A stretch of DNA of 64,000 nucleotides from positions 1,076,709,001 through 1,076,773,000 of the forward strand of contig CM057453.1 of assembly GCA_016271365.2 (NCBI GenBank), in the 5' to 3' direction. A program made the position numbers and the translations under genes. Under the pieces are notes generated by a model, which worked only from the letters and a program-made list of their open reading frames with translations, searched no databases and was not told the DNA's origin. Below are positions 20,556 through 32,459 of this stretch, piece by piece (the stretch's first letter is position 1; every line of letters begins with the position of its first letter). This stretch comes from Neoceratodus forsteri (lineage: Eukaryota > Chordata > Ceratodontiformes > Ceratodontidae).

Positions 20556-21890
20556 GTGATGGCAGATAGTGAGGGCACTGTGCAGGAGGCAGAGCAGGGT
20601 GCGGCGCAACCCAAGAGACAGCAGCAGGCAACAGGTCATGGCCATTGGAGGGTGTGCCTCTGTGCCCATCCCAGCACCCCAAACTTCACAGGGGACCAGG
20701 TAGCAGCCATGGTTGCAGAGATTAAGGCACACTATCATAGACTGTATGGATCACAGGCCTTGAGCACACCTGCCAAGGTGAAGGCCAGGCTGTGGCTTGA
20801 CATCCAGAGCACTGTCGACACTGCTGAACTGGAGGCTTGGATGCTGGAAGCCATTAAGCATAAATGGTGAGCTCTGTGTGCCACGGTCAAATGGAAGCTT
20901 TCAGTGGCAGTCCAGACACAGCAGGGTACCAGTGGTGGATCCTCCAACACCAATACCCAGTTGACACCAGTTGAGCGCATAGTGGTGGACACATTCACGG
21001 ACGTGGGCGTCCGTGGTGAGAGAGATGGCATAGATACCCTAGACGGAAGATGTGACTTGACTGTACACCCATACATACTGGCAGTCACCCATGCACTGGA
21101 CTAACAATGCTTTCACCCCCTCCCCAAAACCAGTGGTGCATGATGGCACCACAGTAGCGATGGTGTCGCAGTGCCAGGACACAGCAGGAACACAGCTAGT
21201 GGAAGATGACAGTGGCCAGGCAAGGCATTAGTGAGTGACCGTGCCACATGCACACAAATAACACACGGTGTGACCAGCCATGACTGAACAACTGCCCCTC
21301 TCTCCCCGCAGAGACAGAACAGGACACCATTGCACCAATGGATGACAACACAGAGGAGGACATCAACCTCAGCGCTGCCACACAGATGTCCCAGGCAACA
21401 CACACTGCCAGCGGTAGAGGCAGAGGAGGTGCAGAGCAGCAGGTGACTGGTGACATGGCACACACCACCGACATAGTACGACCAGTGCCAACTGTGCATG
21501 GCAGACCACCCAACAACATGGCCCACTCCAACCGACACACCATGCAGGACGATGATGACAGTCCAGGGGAGGGCCCCTCAATGCATGTCCCATGACATGG
21601 CCACACAGAAGCCATGCAGGCCGATACAATGACCTGTGTCAACTTGAGGCCAACCACCTCACTGAGCAGTGGCGGAATATGGAAGCACTACATGCCTTCA
21701 CTGCCAAGTTGCTTGGCATGCGGAACAGGATGGACTGCATCGTGTCCACACTGGAAAGGTTGGTGGACAACACCGTGGGATGCAACATGGCGTACATACA
21801 GTATGTCCCGAGCCCCAAGACACACCGGAGGACACACCCATGGCCAGACCACAGACACCACCCATGAGCCACTGACAGGATGAAGACCAC
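20556..21890 (+). pseudogene. Harbinger Myb/SANT-like DNA-binding protein gene
   Basis: The accessory protein of PIF/Harbinger elements, thought to carry the transposase to the nucleus and to the transposon ends. After an acidic, Gln-rich start (MMADSEGTVQEAEQG), residues about 42-104 form the Myb/SANT-like domain: PNFTGDQVAAMVAEIKAHYH, LYGSQALSTPA, RLWLDIQSTV and EAIKHKW, ended by a stop where the family has KHKWYDL. The frame can be followed past the stop to QLTPVERIVVDTFTDVGVRG and DGIDTL. A likely intron at about 21229-21310 ends in CTCTCTCCCCGCAG. The last part, LEANHLTEQWRNMEALHAFT with DCIVSTLERLVD, looks like a coiled coil. Element II has homologous blocks in the same order on the minus strand. 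Confidence 0.75.
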
Positions 21891-22947
21891 CCCAGACATG
21901 ACAACACAACAAATACAAAACAGGTGACAATGGCAGACACCAGGACATCAACCCATGAGTGAGAAGGCATGTGTAGTCAGGACACCGGTGATGTCCGTGA
22001 TGCACCCCCCATGCCATGCACCATGTTTGAGGCAGCCGCTTAGGCACAACACAACCTTCGGATGAGCAGCATGCATCGGGGACTTGGCACTGCTAGACAG
22101 CAAATGACGGAAACAGCATGGGATGTAGGTCCTTCACCCACCTGCATGACAGGCTCTATGACAAGCAGGGCCAGTAACCTGCCATGACGACCATCATAGA
22201 CCCATAATACTGTGACAGGTGCACCACAATATGACTGCAAGCACACTTAACAGAACCACGCACCAGACACACACCAACAGGGCCTGAATAGTACCTCACA
22301 GAAGCACTGACACAAACACAGGCACCATGCCCAACCCTGGCAAACTCTGACAACAACCCCTTGCCCATATGCACACCCCCCCACTCCCCATCATGCAGTG
22401 ATGCACAAGCACAGCCACACACACACACACACCAACAGCATGGTGCATAGGGTGCCCCCCTGCTATCACAGAATGAACATCGGCAAGCCCACACTGCACA
22501 CACGGCCACTGACGGCCACCACAAGAGTCCCACAGTGCCACGTAAGGGGCATGCATGCAAGTGGCCACACAGTGGATGCTGTGGTGTACACCTCTGTACC
22601 ATGAGGTGCAGGCCACCCACCCACTGCCAGGCAATAAGGGCCATGCCCCATAATCACAGGTGTGCTCAGCACATGGGTCATCATCACGCACCCACCCCCC
22701 CACAGCCTCCACACGCACCCGCATGGAGGTGCTACATGATGCACATGTGGCACACGTACATGCCCAGCCACACACAACCATGCAGAAATGCACACAGTGT
22801 CACCCACTGACACATGGAATGGCTGTGCCGCCATGCACGCCATGCAGAGAACGCGGTCACACACAACTGAAGGTGCCCTGCACAAGTGCCGCCTGCTCCT
22901 CCCTGTTGCAAGCCTGGTCATGGCCCTGGTATGTGTTCTCAGCACCA

Positions 22948-23911
22948 TCAGCAGGCGGCCCATCTGGCAACACCCCCCAGTACTGGCATGCCACGATGCA
23001 CGACGATGTTGTGCAGCATGCTGCACACCGTGAAGACCCTGCATGCCTTGCCCAGTGCCAGCATGAATGTTCTACCAGTATGGTCCATGCATCAGAATCT
23101 CATCTTCAATAATCCGAAGACATGTTCAATGATGCTCCTTGCTCTCCATTGAGCACAGTTGTATGCCTCCTCAGCAGCATTTGAGGGTGCAGGTATTGGG
23201 GTCATCAGGTCGAATGCAGGGGATAGCCAGAGTCACCTGTGGAGGGAAAGGGGAGATAGTGTCATGATGGTGCAGACATGCAGGTATAGGTGTGTCAGTG
23301 TCACACGGGGCATACATGACACTCACCCAGCAGCTATCTATCGATGCCCCCTGCATTTAGCATGGCATCAATGCCCGATGCATCCAAGATGTATGAGTCA
23401 TCTGCTGACATCTGTGAACCGTGCGCACACATTCGTGAAAATGCCATGAGCATCGCACACTGCCTGGGCATCAATGTTATGGTACTCCTCACGGTCATAG
23501 TATGCCTCGTCCTCCATGGGGGGGTGCCAGTATAGTGATATGGGTGCAATCAATTGCCCCCAACATGTTGGGCATCCCATGGATGTTGTAAAATACCTGC
23601 TTGACACTGTGGACATTCACCATGGAGGTGGGGAACTGGATGTGGGTGTGTGCGTGTTCCAGGAGGGCATCCATGATCTCCACCGCTGCATGGGACACGG
23701 ACAATTGGCAGACACCAACCGTTTACCCAGTCACCTGCTGGAAGAAGCCAGAGGCATAGAACACAGTGATCACCTCCCATGGAAAGCAGAACCACTAAAC
23801 ACAGTGCTCTTCACGCAGCATGGATGCAACCAGATATGGACAGTACAACCTCGGATGCTGCCGCCTTCGTTGCAGCAGCTGCTCCTCCCCATACAACAGT
23901 TTGAGGTGCAT
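22948..23911 (-). pseudogene. Harbinger transposase, two exons, frameshifted
   Basis: A DDE transposase of the PIF/Harbinger superfamily. From the ATG at 23911 it reads MHLKLLYGEEQLLQRRRQHP, then FYASGFFQQVTG, VCQLSVSHAAVEIMDALLEH, FYNIHGMPNMLGAIDCTH (first catalytic D), EYHNIDAQAVCDAHGIFTNV and, after a shift, DDSYILDASGIDAML (second D). A 90-bp intron at 23237-23326 has GTGAGT and CCCTCCACAG ends on the minus strand. The second exon reads GDSGYPLHSD, EEAYNCAQWRARSIIEHVFG (third acid E), LLKMRF, one stop, and KACRVFTVCSMLHNIVVHRG. Several frameshifts and stops kill it, but the catalytic acids are still visible. The intron position is the same as in element II. Confidence 0.82.
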
Positions 23912-24459
23912 GAGTACACCTGGGCACATTGTTCAGCACCATGTGGTTTCTGGTGCACCCTGTGTGCAGAAGTGAAATACCGCCTTGTACAGCACTGTGT
24001 GCCTTTAAGGGGGATGTAGTGCAGCACGTGCGTGGTGGAACTGCATGGGTGGACTGCACGTGGGACAATGCGTGACAGTACCATATAAGTGCTGCATGTG
24101 GCAGGGGGCTGGTAGTGTGATGGTGGCACCAGCAGGTAGTGCATGGGTGGAACACTTTCCTCGAAATCTGTGGCAGGTGGTGGAGTCTGACTTTTGTGAT
24201 TCTGGTGGCTATGGCACCATGTGGATGGTGCAGGGGCATGCATGGGTGAGTAGTGCTCTACCGTACAGTACCAGACCCCATGATGAACTGTGTTATCTGT
24301 GCTGCAACCTAACACATCTGCTCCCCCCACCTCTCTTCCCACACACAGGACAGGAGTGGAATGCCAAGGATGATGGTCCTTGACTGGGTGGTGCAACTGG
24401 ACATGGCACTGGTAATGGTTGCACTGAGCAGGAGGAGGTGGCAGTGGGAGTGCCATTCT

Positions 24460-27400
24460 CCTTGTATATGTCCCAGGAGTCCATGAATGGTGGCCTTGGA
24501 TACAAGGGGGTGCAGGATTACATCAGGATGCTCACCCATTGGTGGGTGATGGTCCCATCACAGGTTGGTTCAATACATGTGCATGGGACTGTAGTGGCAG
24601 ATGGAGAGAATGTGCTGGGTTCATATCATCTATGACTGTCTGTGAGACACTGACCAACTGTGTAGTGTGAGTTGGGGTTACATTACAGTTTCACTGGGTC
24701 TAATGGTGTCCATGAAGTAATGTATGTCCGAGTGGGCATTTTGTCCACTAGGTGGCTATACAGTCTGAACATAGTACAATGGCCTCATGTCTGTCGGCAC
24801 AGTCCAGCACACAGAGCCACACCCATATGCATGCATTCCTGTGTGATTGTCCATGTTTTCCTGGCTGCATGGTGTGGCCTCACATGTGCTACAGGTTGCC
24901 GTTGGTGCGGCACACATGGCCATGTGTTTGCCAGGCTCAGTCATGCAGCAGCGGTCCTCGCACATGTCAGTGATGTGTGCTGGTTGTGGCCATCTGCAGG
25001 CTACCTGCCAGCATCACATGCCGTGGATTGGAGGTCTCTGCCACACTGTATATGGAGCTATGTGCCATGTTGCATTCACGGACACACCAGTGCTGTGTGT
25101 GCCTGCCATTCCCACAGTGCATGTGTGGCGCACAGCTTCACCTGTGTGATGTGGCATGTGCTGCCTCAGGGACACAGCGTGCACCATTCCTTATGTATGA
25201 CATTACGGGTTTTATTGATTCATTTGGATCACATTACAGTGCAACACATTTCTTATATCGATGGATGCATCACTTGGCAGAGTTTTGCACTATAACACAT
25301 TTTATACAGCAAATACTGATTTATGCCCTGCTCTTTCCCCATCCATGCCTGTGCAGTTTGCCTTCATGGAGTGGCACATAGCCATGTGCATTGTCCCCTG
25401 TGCTGTCGCGTCCACAGCATGGCGAATGGCCTATGTCCCTGTCATGGTATCACTGTGTACGGGTACAGCTTTTGTCTGTTGGACACCTTGACAGTGCCTG
25501 TGTTGCTGTGGCTAACTGTGCAGTGTGTCACACTGGCATGTAGGCCCACCTTTGCACATGCACTGTGTGTACCCTGTTGCAACAGCATCACCTGTGCGAG
25601 TGCTGTGGCCAGCCTTGCCAGTGTCACATGTGTGGTGGCAGTGATGGTCTGTGATGCATAGGGCATGGTAGGTGCAGTGTTCTGCCACACTGTGTATGTG
25701 GGTGCATGTGCATGTTCCTCTCGTGTATGGCTACTGACACTCCACCTACAGTCCGCTTGGGAGGCTGTGTAGCGTGGCACAGGTGCACATGGCCGTGAGG
25801 GGGTCATGTGTCACATTGCACTGCCTGTGCACATCCATGCTGCACCATTGTCTGGGGGGAGTGCCTGGCTGATTCCATAACTCAGTGCTACCACTGTGGG
25901 CTGTGCTGGTCTGGGGCATCATGTCTCACTGTGCTTCTTCTCTCCACAATGTTACAGGGGTCTGGTGAGATGCATGGTCCTAGAGTATTATGTGAAGGTG
26001 CAGCTGCCATCAGAGGAGTCGAGCAGTGATGATGAGCCATGGCCATGGGAGATGGGCACAATGACTGAATGTCCAGGCATGGATGGTGGGGCTGGTCATG
26101 CTGACAGTGGTGCGGCAGTTGGTGCTGCAGAGTGACGGTGGCATTGTGCTGGTCTGTGTGGGGGTTAATGACCATGGAGAGGGGCATTGGCAATGTGTTC
26201 TCTACTGTTATTCCTTGTGTGTAATAAAGGACCTTTCCTACACATCTGTGTCTTTACTGTCTCCAGGGTGTGGGCGACTGGCAGGGTGGCACTTTGTTAA
26301 GATGCCTGAGGCTGGGGGTTGGGGACAGCTGGCTTACCATTGCCAACCATGCCTGGGTGTTCTGCCATGTCCATGCATTGGGGGACTGTGGCCTGCTGTC
26401 AGACTGTGTGTGCACTGGCCGACATGACCTGCACTGTTGGCTTCCATCCCTCACGCATTGCCATCACCTGCTGGTGGAGCAGTCACGCAACATGCTGTGT
26501 CCATTGTCACTGCACAGTGCACCGCATACCTGGTCTGTGTGGTGTGTATGTGTTGTGGGGGCTCCAGTGCATGTCCCACCCATGTGTGCTGCAGCCAGCC
26601 ACGCGGCATGACACTGTGTGCCCACTGGTGGTGCCGGGCCTCAGGTGGGTGGCACATTGTGGTCCTGTGTGTTGTACTGCCATGGGGTCATGCACTGTCA
26701 ACTGGCATGGCATGCTGGCATCCATCCACTGTGGTGGCAGAGACATTTTGCTGCTAGTGGTTCTGGGTGTGTTCCAGGTGCAGTGTCATTGCCCTCTGCC
26801 ACTGCACTGCCTATGCACCGGTCCGGGCTTCGTGACCCCACTACTGGGGTGTGGGTGAGTGTCTGTGTGCCTGTTTCTACATTGTGACAGGTTGTTGCTA
26901 TTGTTCATGGGTGTTGTTTTGTGTTCCATTGGTTTGGTTATGATTCATCACCTTTCTGGGATACACATTGCATTTTCATTCTGGCATGTCTCTGTTTCAC
27001 TCTTGTGGGGTCTCAGTTGGCATCGATATGGGACAGACAGGTCCCATATCACTAACTGTATGATGTGTGTTGTGACATTTCTGTGGTGCTCAGTTAATTT
27101 CCCATATACCCATTTCCATTACATGCCAGCTGCATGGACTTCCGAGTGTGCTTACGGTAACTCTCAGAACACGTATCTGTATGCACCCTGCTCCATGCAC
27201 CTGAGCGGCCTACGCACCTTTGTGCATTGGTTCTGTGGACATCTATGCTGTGTGTTATGCAGATATGCCCCCGCATATGTGCCACATATGGGGTCCACGT
27301 TGATGCGCGTTGGCTTGCTACGTGGGTCACTGCATGCATGTTGTGCATACCACACATGCGTGCCTTCTGCATGTGGCATGGTAGATGCCTCCGTGCTGTC

Positions 27401-27460
27401 CTTGTGAGTGCTACATGTGGTGCACTCATTTCGAGCATAAGCCCCAATAACCATACCCTC
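24460..27460. other. TG/CA-rich flank within Harbinger I region
   Basis: About 3 kb very rich in TGTG, CATG and CACA words, with many overlapping ORFs on both strands that have no family features and are rich in Cys, His, Met and Val. The look is that of a formerly CpG-rich sequence after methylation decay. I see no gene. Confidence 0.4.
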
Positions 27461-27462
27461 CG

Positions 27463-27580
27463 GCCATGCGCATTAGTGTCAACTGTAATGTGCATGGGCG
27501 GAGTTACGGCTACCGAAAGAAGTGAAGCACTGCCTCATAGGAGTGGTTCATTTCTTTCTACTACAGAACATGCCACATCA
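27463..27580 (+). repeat. 118-bp direct repeat, first copy
   Basis: CCATGCGCATTAGTGTCAAC, TGTAATGTGCATGGGCGGAG, TTCATTTCTTTCTACTACAG, AACATGCCACATCAGC. It matches 29643-29760 at most positions and in the same orientation. The two copies flank most of composite C. Confidence 0.85.
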
Positions 27581-27639
27581 GCATCTCTCTTTAGATGCGT
27601 AACCAAATTATCAGCATAGTCATCTTATTACCCCAGCAC

Positions 27640-28700
27640 ATGTAGGCGGTAGACAACATTTTCAAATCTGCGCCAAGACATAATTCTGTGCAAGCAGAAC
27701 GCCATTCTGTGCCACAGGTGGCAACACATTTTGGACAGGATTTAAAAAATGATAGCTGTGGCATACATAAGCTCAGGTAATAAGAAGGCTAAGTTGAAAA
27801 TCTAGGGTGAAGATATGTAAGAGTTCCTCAGTTACAAGGGTGCGTACTGAAATTGCAATGAATGGGCATAACTTTGTCATTTTCTAATATTTTGACATCA
27901 AATTTTGTACATAGTCTTCTTGTCACTGCACCTCATGAACCCCATAGGTGTAAATTTGTAAAACCGTGGGAAAACACCATTCTGCCACCGGTGCGCAAAT
28001 GCATTTGGGGCATGATGTGAAAAATGACTGCTGTATTGTTTATGAGGTTATGTGATAAAATGGCTATATTAAAAACTTGGGGTGGAAATATTGAAAATGA
28101 CCAAAGTTACACTAGTGCATAGAAAATTTTCAATGACTGCAATTAATTCTGCCATTTTTAGGAGTTTAATTCACCAGATTTTTAAAATATCCTTTTTGTG
28201 ACCCCACCTCATGAACACTGCCACTATCATTTCATTAATTTGTCTCAAAAGGTGATTTTGCACAGTAACCATGCTATTCTGCGTCACAGATGTGAAAACA
28301 TGTTTTGGGCAGGATGTGAAAAATGGCAGCTATGCTCTTCATGAGGTGGTGTGAAAAAATGGCAGTGGTGAAAATTTGGAGTGACAGTATTAAAATATGC
28401 CAAAGTTCCAAGTGTGTATAGAAAACTTTCAACAACCTTGTGTAACTCTGTCGTTTTATGGTATTTTTGCACCAAATTGTCAGCATGGGCTTTTGGGAAT
28501 CCTACCTCATGAACAGCGGTGCTGCTGTTTCGTTATTCAGTCCAAAAAGGTGATTCTGCACAGCGACCAGGAAATCACCTTTCGGGACCGAGTAATGAAA
28601 TGGCAGTGCAAGTGTTTATGAGGTGGGGGCCCAAAAATCCCATGTGGAAAATGTGGTGGAAAAATTCCTAAAAATGGCCGAGGTATCAACATAAGTTCAA
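27640..28700 (+). repeat. Satellite array, about 275-300-bp monomers, with palindromic cap (copy C)
   Basis: The anchor GAtttAAAAAATGATAGCTG at 27739 returns at 28014 and 28313 (GATGTGAAAAATGGCAGCT). The final unit, 28490-28650, is palindromic: CCTACCTCATGAACAGC faces GTGTTTATGAGGTGGGG, and inside it AAAGGTGATT faces GAAATCACCTTT. The same monomer family makes up the arrays in copies A, B and D. Confidence 0.85.
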
Positions 28701-28719
28701 AACACCATTGACAGCCATT

Positions 28720-28825
28720 ATACGGCACTTACCTTGATTCTTCAGTTCGCTGTTCAGCTTTGAAGAGTGCAGACATGTCTTGGTCAACAGCAAATGGCAG
28801 CGCATGAGCTCCGGAGGTAAGTATA
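28720..28825. promoter_or_regulatory. Exon-like block with outward splice donors (copy C)
   Basis: On plus, TTTGAAGAGTGCAGACATGT leads to GAGCTCCGGAG|GTAAGTATAG, a strong donor with the intron starting at 28817; the ATG frame has a stop before it. On minus, GAATCAAG|GTAAGTGCCG is an equally strong donor with the intron starting at 28732. The about 80 bp between the two donors is conserved with copy B. A possible plus-strand acceptor TTTTCTTCCTTTCAG|G lies at 28946. This could be the remains of divergent leader exons; no protein is recognised. Confidence 0.5.
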
Positions 28826-28970
28826 GGGTGGGGGTGGGTGCTCAGTGGAGGGTGAGGATGGGGGAGGGAGAAGATGGAATGACGAGGGACCATTTTCTTT
28901 TTAAAGGAAAAAAAAAAAGATGTTGAGGGATTTTCTTCCTTTCAGGTATTTTAATTTTATTAAAGATGTC

Positions 28971-29190
28971 TGGACACTGGGGAGTGGGCTCCCCAGTGTC
29001 CTAGTGTTTTGGGGGGCACACATCAGGGCACCCTGGGAGTGGGCTCCCCAGTGTCCCACAGGCAAAGGGGGGTGGTGCTAATTGATGTTTTGGGACACTG
29101 GGAGAGGGATCCACTGTGTCCCACACTGCTGCCTGTGGGGAACATGACTGGGGACACTGGGAGTGGGCTCCCCACTGTCCCACATTGAAG
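28971..29190 (+). repeat. Array of about four short hairpins (copy C)
   Basis: Units spaced about 60 bp apart are built on GGACACTGGGGAGTGGGCTC then CCCAGTGTCC. Arms pair as GGACACTGGGG with CCCCAGTGTCC around an AGTGGGCT loop. One unit has GGGACACTGGG with CTGTGTCCC. The array sits at the same place as the hairpins of copy B, right after the acceptor-like sequence, but with a different stem sequence. Confidence 0.85.
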
Positions 29191-29640
29191 TGTAAGCTGC
29201 ACCACAGCTAATGAGGAATCCTAGTGGTGGTCAGAGGAGTGAGGACATAGTGGGGAGAAAGAAAGAGTGCAGTGAGCAGCAGGAACTGCCAAGTAGCCCA
29301 CACTGAAGAGTAAACCAGGGGGGTCAGAGGAGCTAGGACAGACTGGGGAGAGAGAGTGCAGTGAGTGGCAGGAACCCGCCTAGTAGTAAAGTCAAGACCG
29401 GCTACCAGCTCCCATGTGGGTGGTGGTTCAGATGAGAGGACTGAGAACAGAGTGTAGTAATGCTAAAGCCTGGGAGGGATCAGATGACAGCACCAGGGAG
29501 AGAGAATGCAACGAGCAGAAGCAGCCTCCAAGTAGCAAAGCTACACCGTGGCCAATGCTGAAGCCTCTTGGGGGGGTCAGATGACAGGACTGGGGACAGA
29601 GATTGCAGCAAGCATCAGGAGCCGACAAGAACTGTAACTG
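29190..29640 (+). repeat. About 120-bp tandem repeat, about four units
   Basis: Repeating parts are GGTCAGAGGAG or GGTCAGATGACAGG, GAGAGAGTGCAGTGAGCAGC, AGGAACTGCCAAGTAG and CTACACCGTGGCCAATGCTG. The units match those at 20030-20265 near the left end of Harbinger I. Confidence 0.75.
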
Positions 29641-29642
29641 CA

Positions 29643-29925
29643 GCCATGCGCATTAGTGTCAACTGTAGTGTGCATGGCCGGAGTTATGGATACAGAGAGA
29701 AATGAAGCGCTCTTTCATTAGAGCGGATCATTTCTTTCAAGTAGAGGACATGCCACATTGGCAAAGCAGAACTATTGTCATGACCAGAGTGCTTGGCCAT
29801 TGGTGTACACTGCCAAGCCCATGGCAGTTTCAGCTGTAATTGGCTTGTCAGTGACACTTTTCTAAAATGCCGTATAGTCCTAAGACATTCCTTGAGCAAG
29901 CGGAAGTGAACACAAAAATATACTT
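29643..29925 (+). repeat. 118-bp direct repeat, second copy, and right end of composite C
   Basis: The repeat ends near 29760. The following sequence, CCATTGGTGTACACTGCCAA, then ACATTCCTTGAGCAAGC and GAAGTGAACACAAAAATA, aligns with 9310-9440 at the right end of composite B. Confidence 0.7.
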
Positions 29926-29929
29926 TATT

Positions 29930-31290
29930 GCCTACAGGATTGTTAAAGGATCAGCAAGTGGCAGTGTACAGAAACAATGCTGCATGTGCATGTGCTCCCA
30001 CAAGTCATTAAGTCAGTGAGCTCTAGTGGTTATCTGGCATATTGCAAGAATCCAGGGTAGTGCACAGTGATGCCCATCACTATTCTTCATGGTTCATCAC
30101 TCAAGATGATGACCTGACATTTGGCACCACTGTACTTTTACTATGGAGCCTCCTGTGAATGCTACCTTACTGTCATTTTACCTAGCCTTTGCCTTCCTCT
30201 ACAATGGCAACTCAAGTGTATGACTGTGCAAAATGTATGGCCATGGCTTCGACACACGTATCTCAATATTACACAATTTCACAAAAGTGCATGAAATCCA
30301 ACTTTTATTTTCAAATTTAGCACAATTTATGCCCCAGCACACCCAACTAGCATCCTCATCAGCCAGCCTCTCTATCCAGCCAGCCCCACCACCAGACATC
30401 TCTGGGACTTACCTTACTTTAGTTTGTCCCCAAAGATTAACTCCCTTGGAAAGGGCTGCCAGATATCAGGGCCTTTCCCACAACATAGGTTAAGTGTAAG
30501 TTCCTGGAAGTCAAGCCTGGTCAGAGGTGTAGAGCCTGTGATGGATGGTGGCAGCATTATGAATGGTCAGGGATTTTTCCTCATTTCTCTCCCTATTGCC
30601 TGGTCATCGGAAGGCTCCAGGCACTGATTCAAGCATGCTAGCATGCTATGGACTTTAGAGTGCCAATGTCCCCATCCCAGAGTTTGGACTCCAGACATGC
30701 ACTTCCACCTGTGGTCACACAAGTGGCAGTAGCAAAATGGATACCAAGCACCCAACCACTCCAATGAGGTAAGCGTCCACTGCAGGGCTCAACCATCCTC
30801 CCCCTGCCAGCCCTCTGATGATTCAAGCTCATTCTGAAGCCAAGATGTCTGGCATCACAAGTGGTAGCATGACCACTGCACTGACAGGCTGACCATGAAC
30901 CTCAACTTTAATTACTGGTGTTATTTTGGAATCTTTGGCTGCTTATAACTTGGCTAGTCTTTGAGCAATAGATCAGAGAGTTGACACATAACGCCTTTTT
31001 TTCATGTTAGTTTTTCTCCCAGCCAGAAGCTCATCTGTCATGGATATACACTGTTCTCAGGGACATACCCTGGTTAGGCTAAACTCACCCATTATTCAGT
31101 TGGCTAATGAATGTTTATCCAACACCCCCATCTTCCCTGGTGAGAGCGATGCCTCTGTCAGCCTTGCACAGCCACAACTTCCCATGCAGCAGGAGCAAGT
31201 TCCCTGGTCCAGCCACAGACGTCATTGTGTTGGTTGATCCCACGCCACCACTTCCTCAAATGAGATGCACTACCAAACAGCAGCTGTCTT
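29930..31290. other. Unassigned region
   Basis: No recognised protein family or clear repeat structure. Short ORFs on both strands overlap each other. Confidence 0.35.
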
Positions 31291-31294
31291 GACC

Positions 31295-31400
31295 ATGGCC
31301 TTCCTCCTGACCTGACTTCCCTGGCTTGCTTCCGAACCTGGGTCATCAGCATGGTAGTGCAACAGTCTACTGCTGGGCCATGGGAGTAGCCTCAAAGACT
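31295..31400 (-). mobile_element. Possible tRNA-derived SINE head
   Basis: Minus-strand TGGCCCAGCAGTAGACTG resembles a pol III A box, and CCCAGGTTCGGAAGC about 45 bp on resembles a B box. A related head, TGGCCCAGTGGTG...GCACTGG, occurs at 52249. Family unassigned. Confidence 0.4.
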
Positions 31401-32280
31401 AATAGTTAGTATCTATGAACCTAACAAAACTGGTGATATTTCATTCTTGCTTTAAACTGATAGGGGCTTAAAATTCTGCAGTTTACATAATTGCAAACTA
31501 CAGTTTTAAGATGTCCAAACATATAGAGTCACATAACTCACTCACCTTTCCAGATAGAGATGTGAAACTTAGCACACTTCTATATGGACCATGGTAAAAA
31601 CATCATACCAAATTAGGTGTAATTTAGACAAGCACTTGTTACATTAGAAGGACATAACTGAAACTACAATTTTGGTGAAATTTCATGAAATTTCACAGCA
31701 GTGAAATTAGAAGTTTTCCAGAATTTCACTGTCAGAAAATAGATATCTCCCTGCCCTACAGCTAAAGTGTGGCCCATCCAGTGAATACAATGATTTCTTC
31801 TTGCAAACTATTCCCCAGTCTCATTTGTTCCCAAAGCCCTCATCCATAAACCATTCCCTGAGCCAATTGTTAAAATTAGTGATCCTCAGCTTCTGAACCA
31901 AATTGTCTCAGGGAACTGGTAGCACTTCTGAGAACAGTACCAATTTTGCTGTATCCCTTAGGTATTGTCCAAGTTCCCTGATCCTGTCCTCCATGGCCAT
32001 GACTCTGCACCCTGCTAGAATATTTGTATTCATCTTGCTGACTATATGGGGTTTGCTAACCACCCCGTGTGATTCAGTGTAACAATCCTGTTGTTTGGAC
32101 CCCCCACTTTTTGGTTCCTCAGCTTCTTGTACTATGATGGAGCTTTAGAGATGGTGTTGTCTTTTGCAACAGTGTTTTTTTATACTCCCTCTGAGAAGAC
32201 AGGTAAGGGTGATGGAGAGTCAGAGATTATTGGGGTTGGGGAGTGGGTGGCCAGGCCACCCGTGGGGAGGTAGTTTATTT
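31400..32280. other. Unassigned AT-rich region
   Basis: No supported feature. It includes TTTCATGAAATTTCA palindromic words near 31680 and ends in a poly(T) tract near 32280. Confidence 0.35.
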
Positions 32281-32459
32281 TTTTTTTTCGATTTTTATTT
32301 TGTCCTTTGTATTGTATTTTTCCCAAAATAACATGGAAATGTGAAAAATACCCAGTTCACAGTACTGAGTACTGAATTCCCTAGTATTTATACTGTTCAG
32401 GAATTAATATTTACCACTCACACACCTATAGAAAACAAAGCAATGATAAATGAATTAGG

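Larger units (their letters stand above)
19845..27600. mobile_element. PIF/Harbinger transposon I, degraded
   Basis: The element carries both hallmark genes of PIF/Harbinger transposons in convergent order: a Myb/SANT-like gene on plus (20556-21890) and a spliced DDE transposase on minus (23911-22948). The left end at 19849-19908 (CGAACATTCACTTGCAGG) matches that of composite B. The right limit is uncertain. A 118-bp block at 27463-27580 recurs at 29643-29760 near the right end of composite C and may mark it. The sequence is unusually rich in TG and CA, consistent with CpG decay. Confidence 0.7.

Noticed and set aside
20282..27495. Many minus- and plus-strand ORFs of 60-230 codons in the TG/CA-rich region
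   Set aside because: They overlap in all frames, are rich in Cys/His/Met/Val, and have no family features. Only the Myb/SANT and transposase readings have recognisable motifs.
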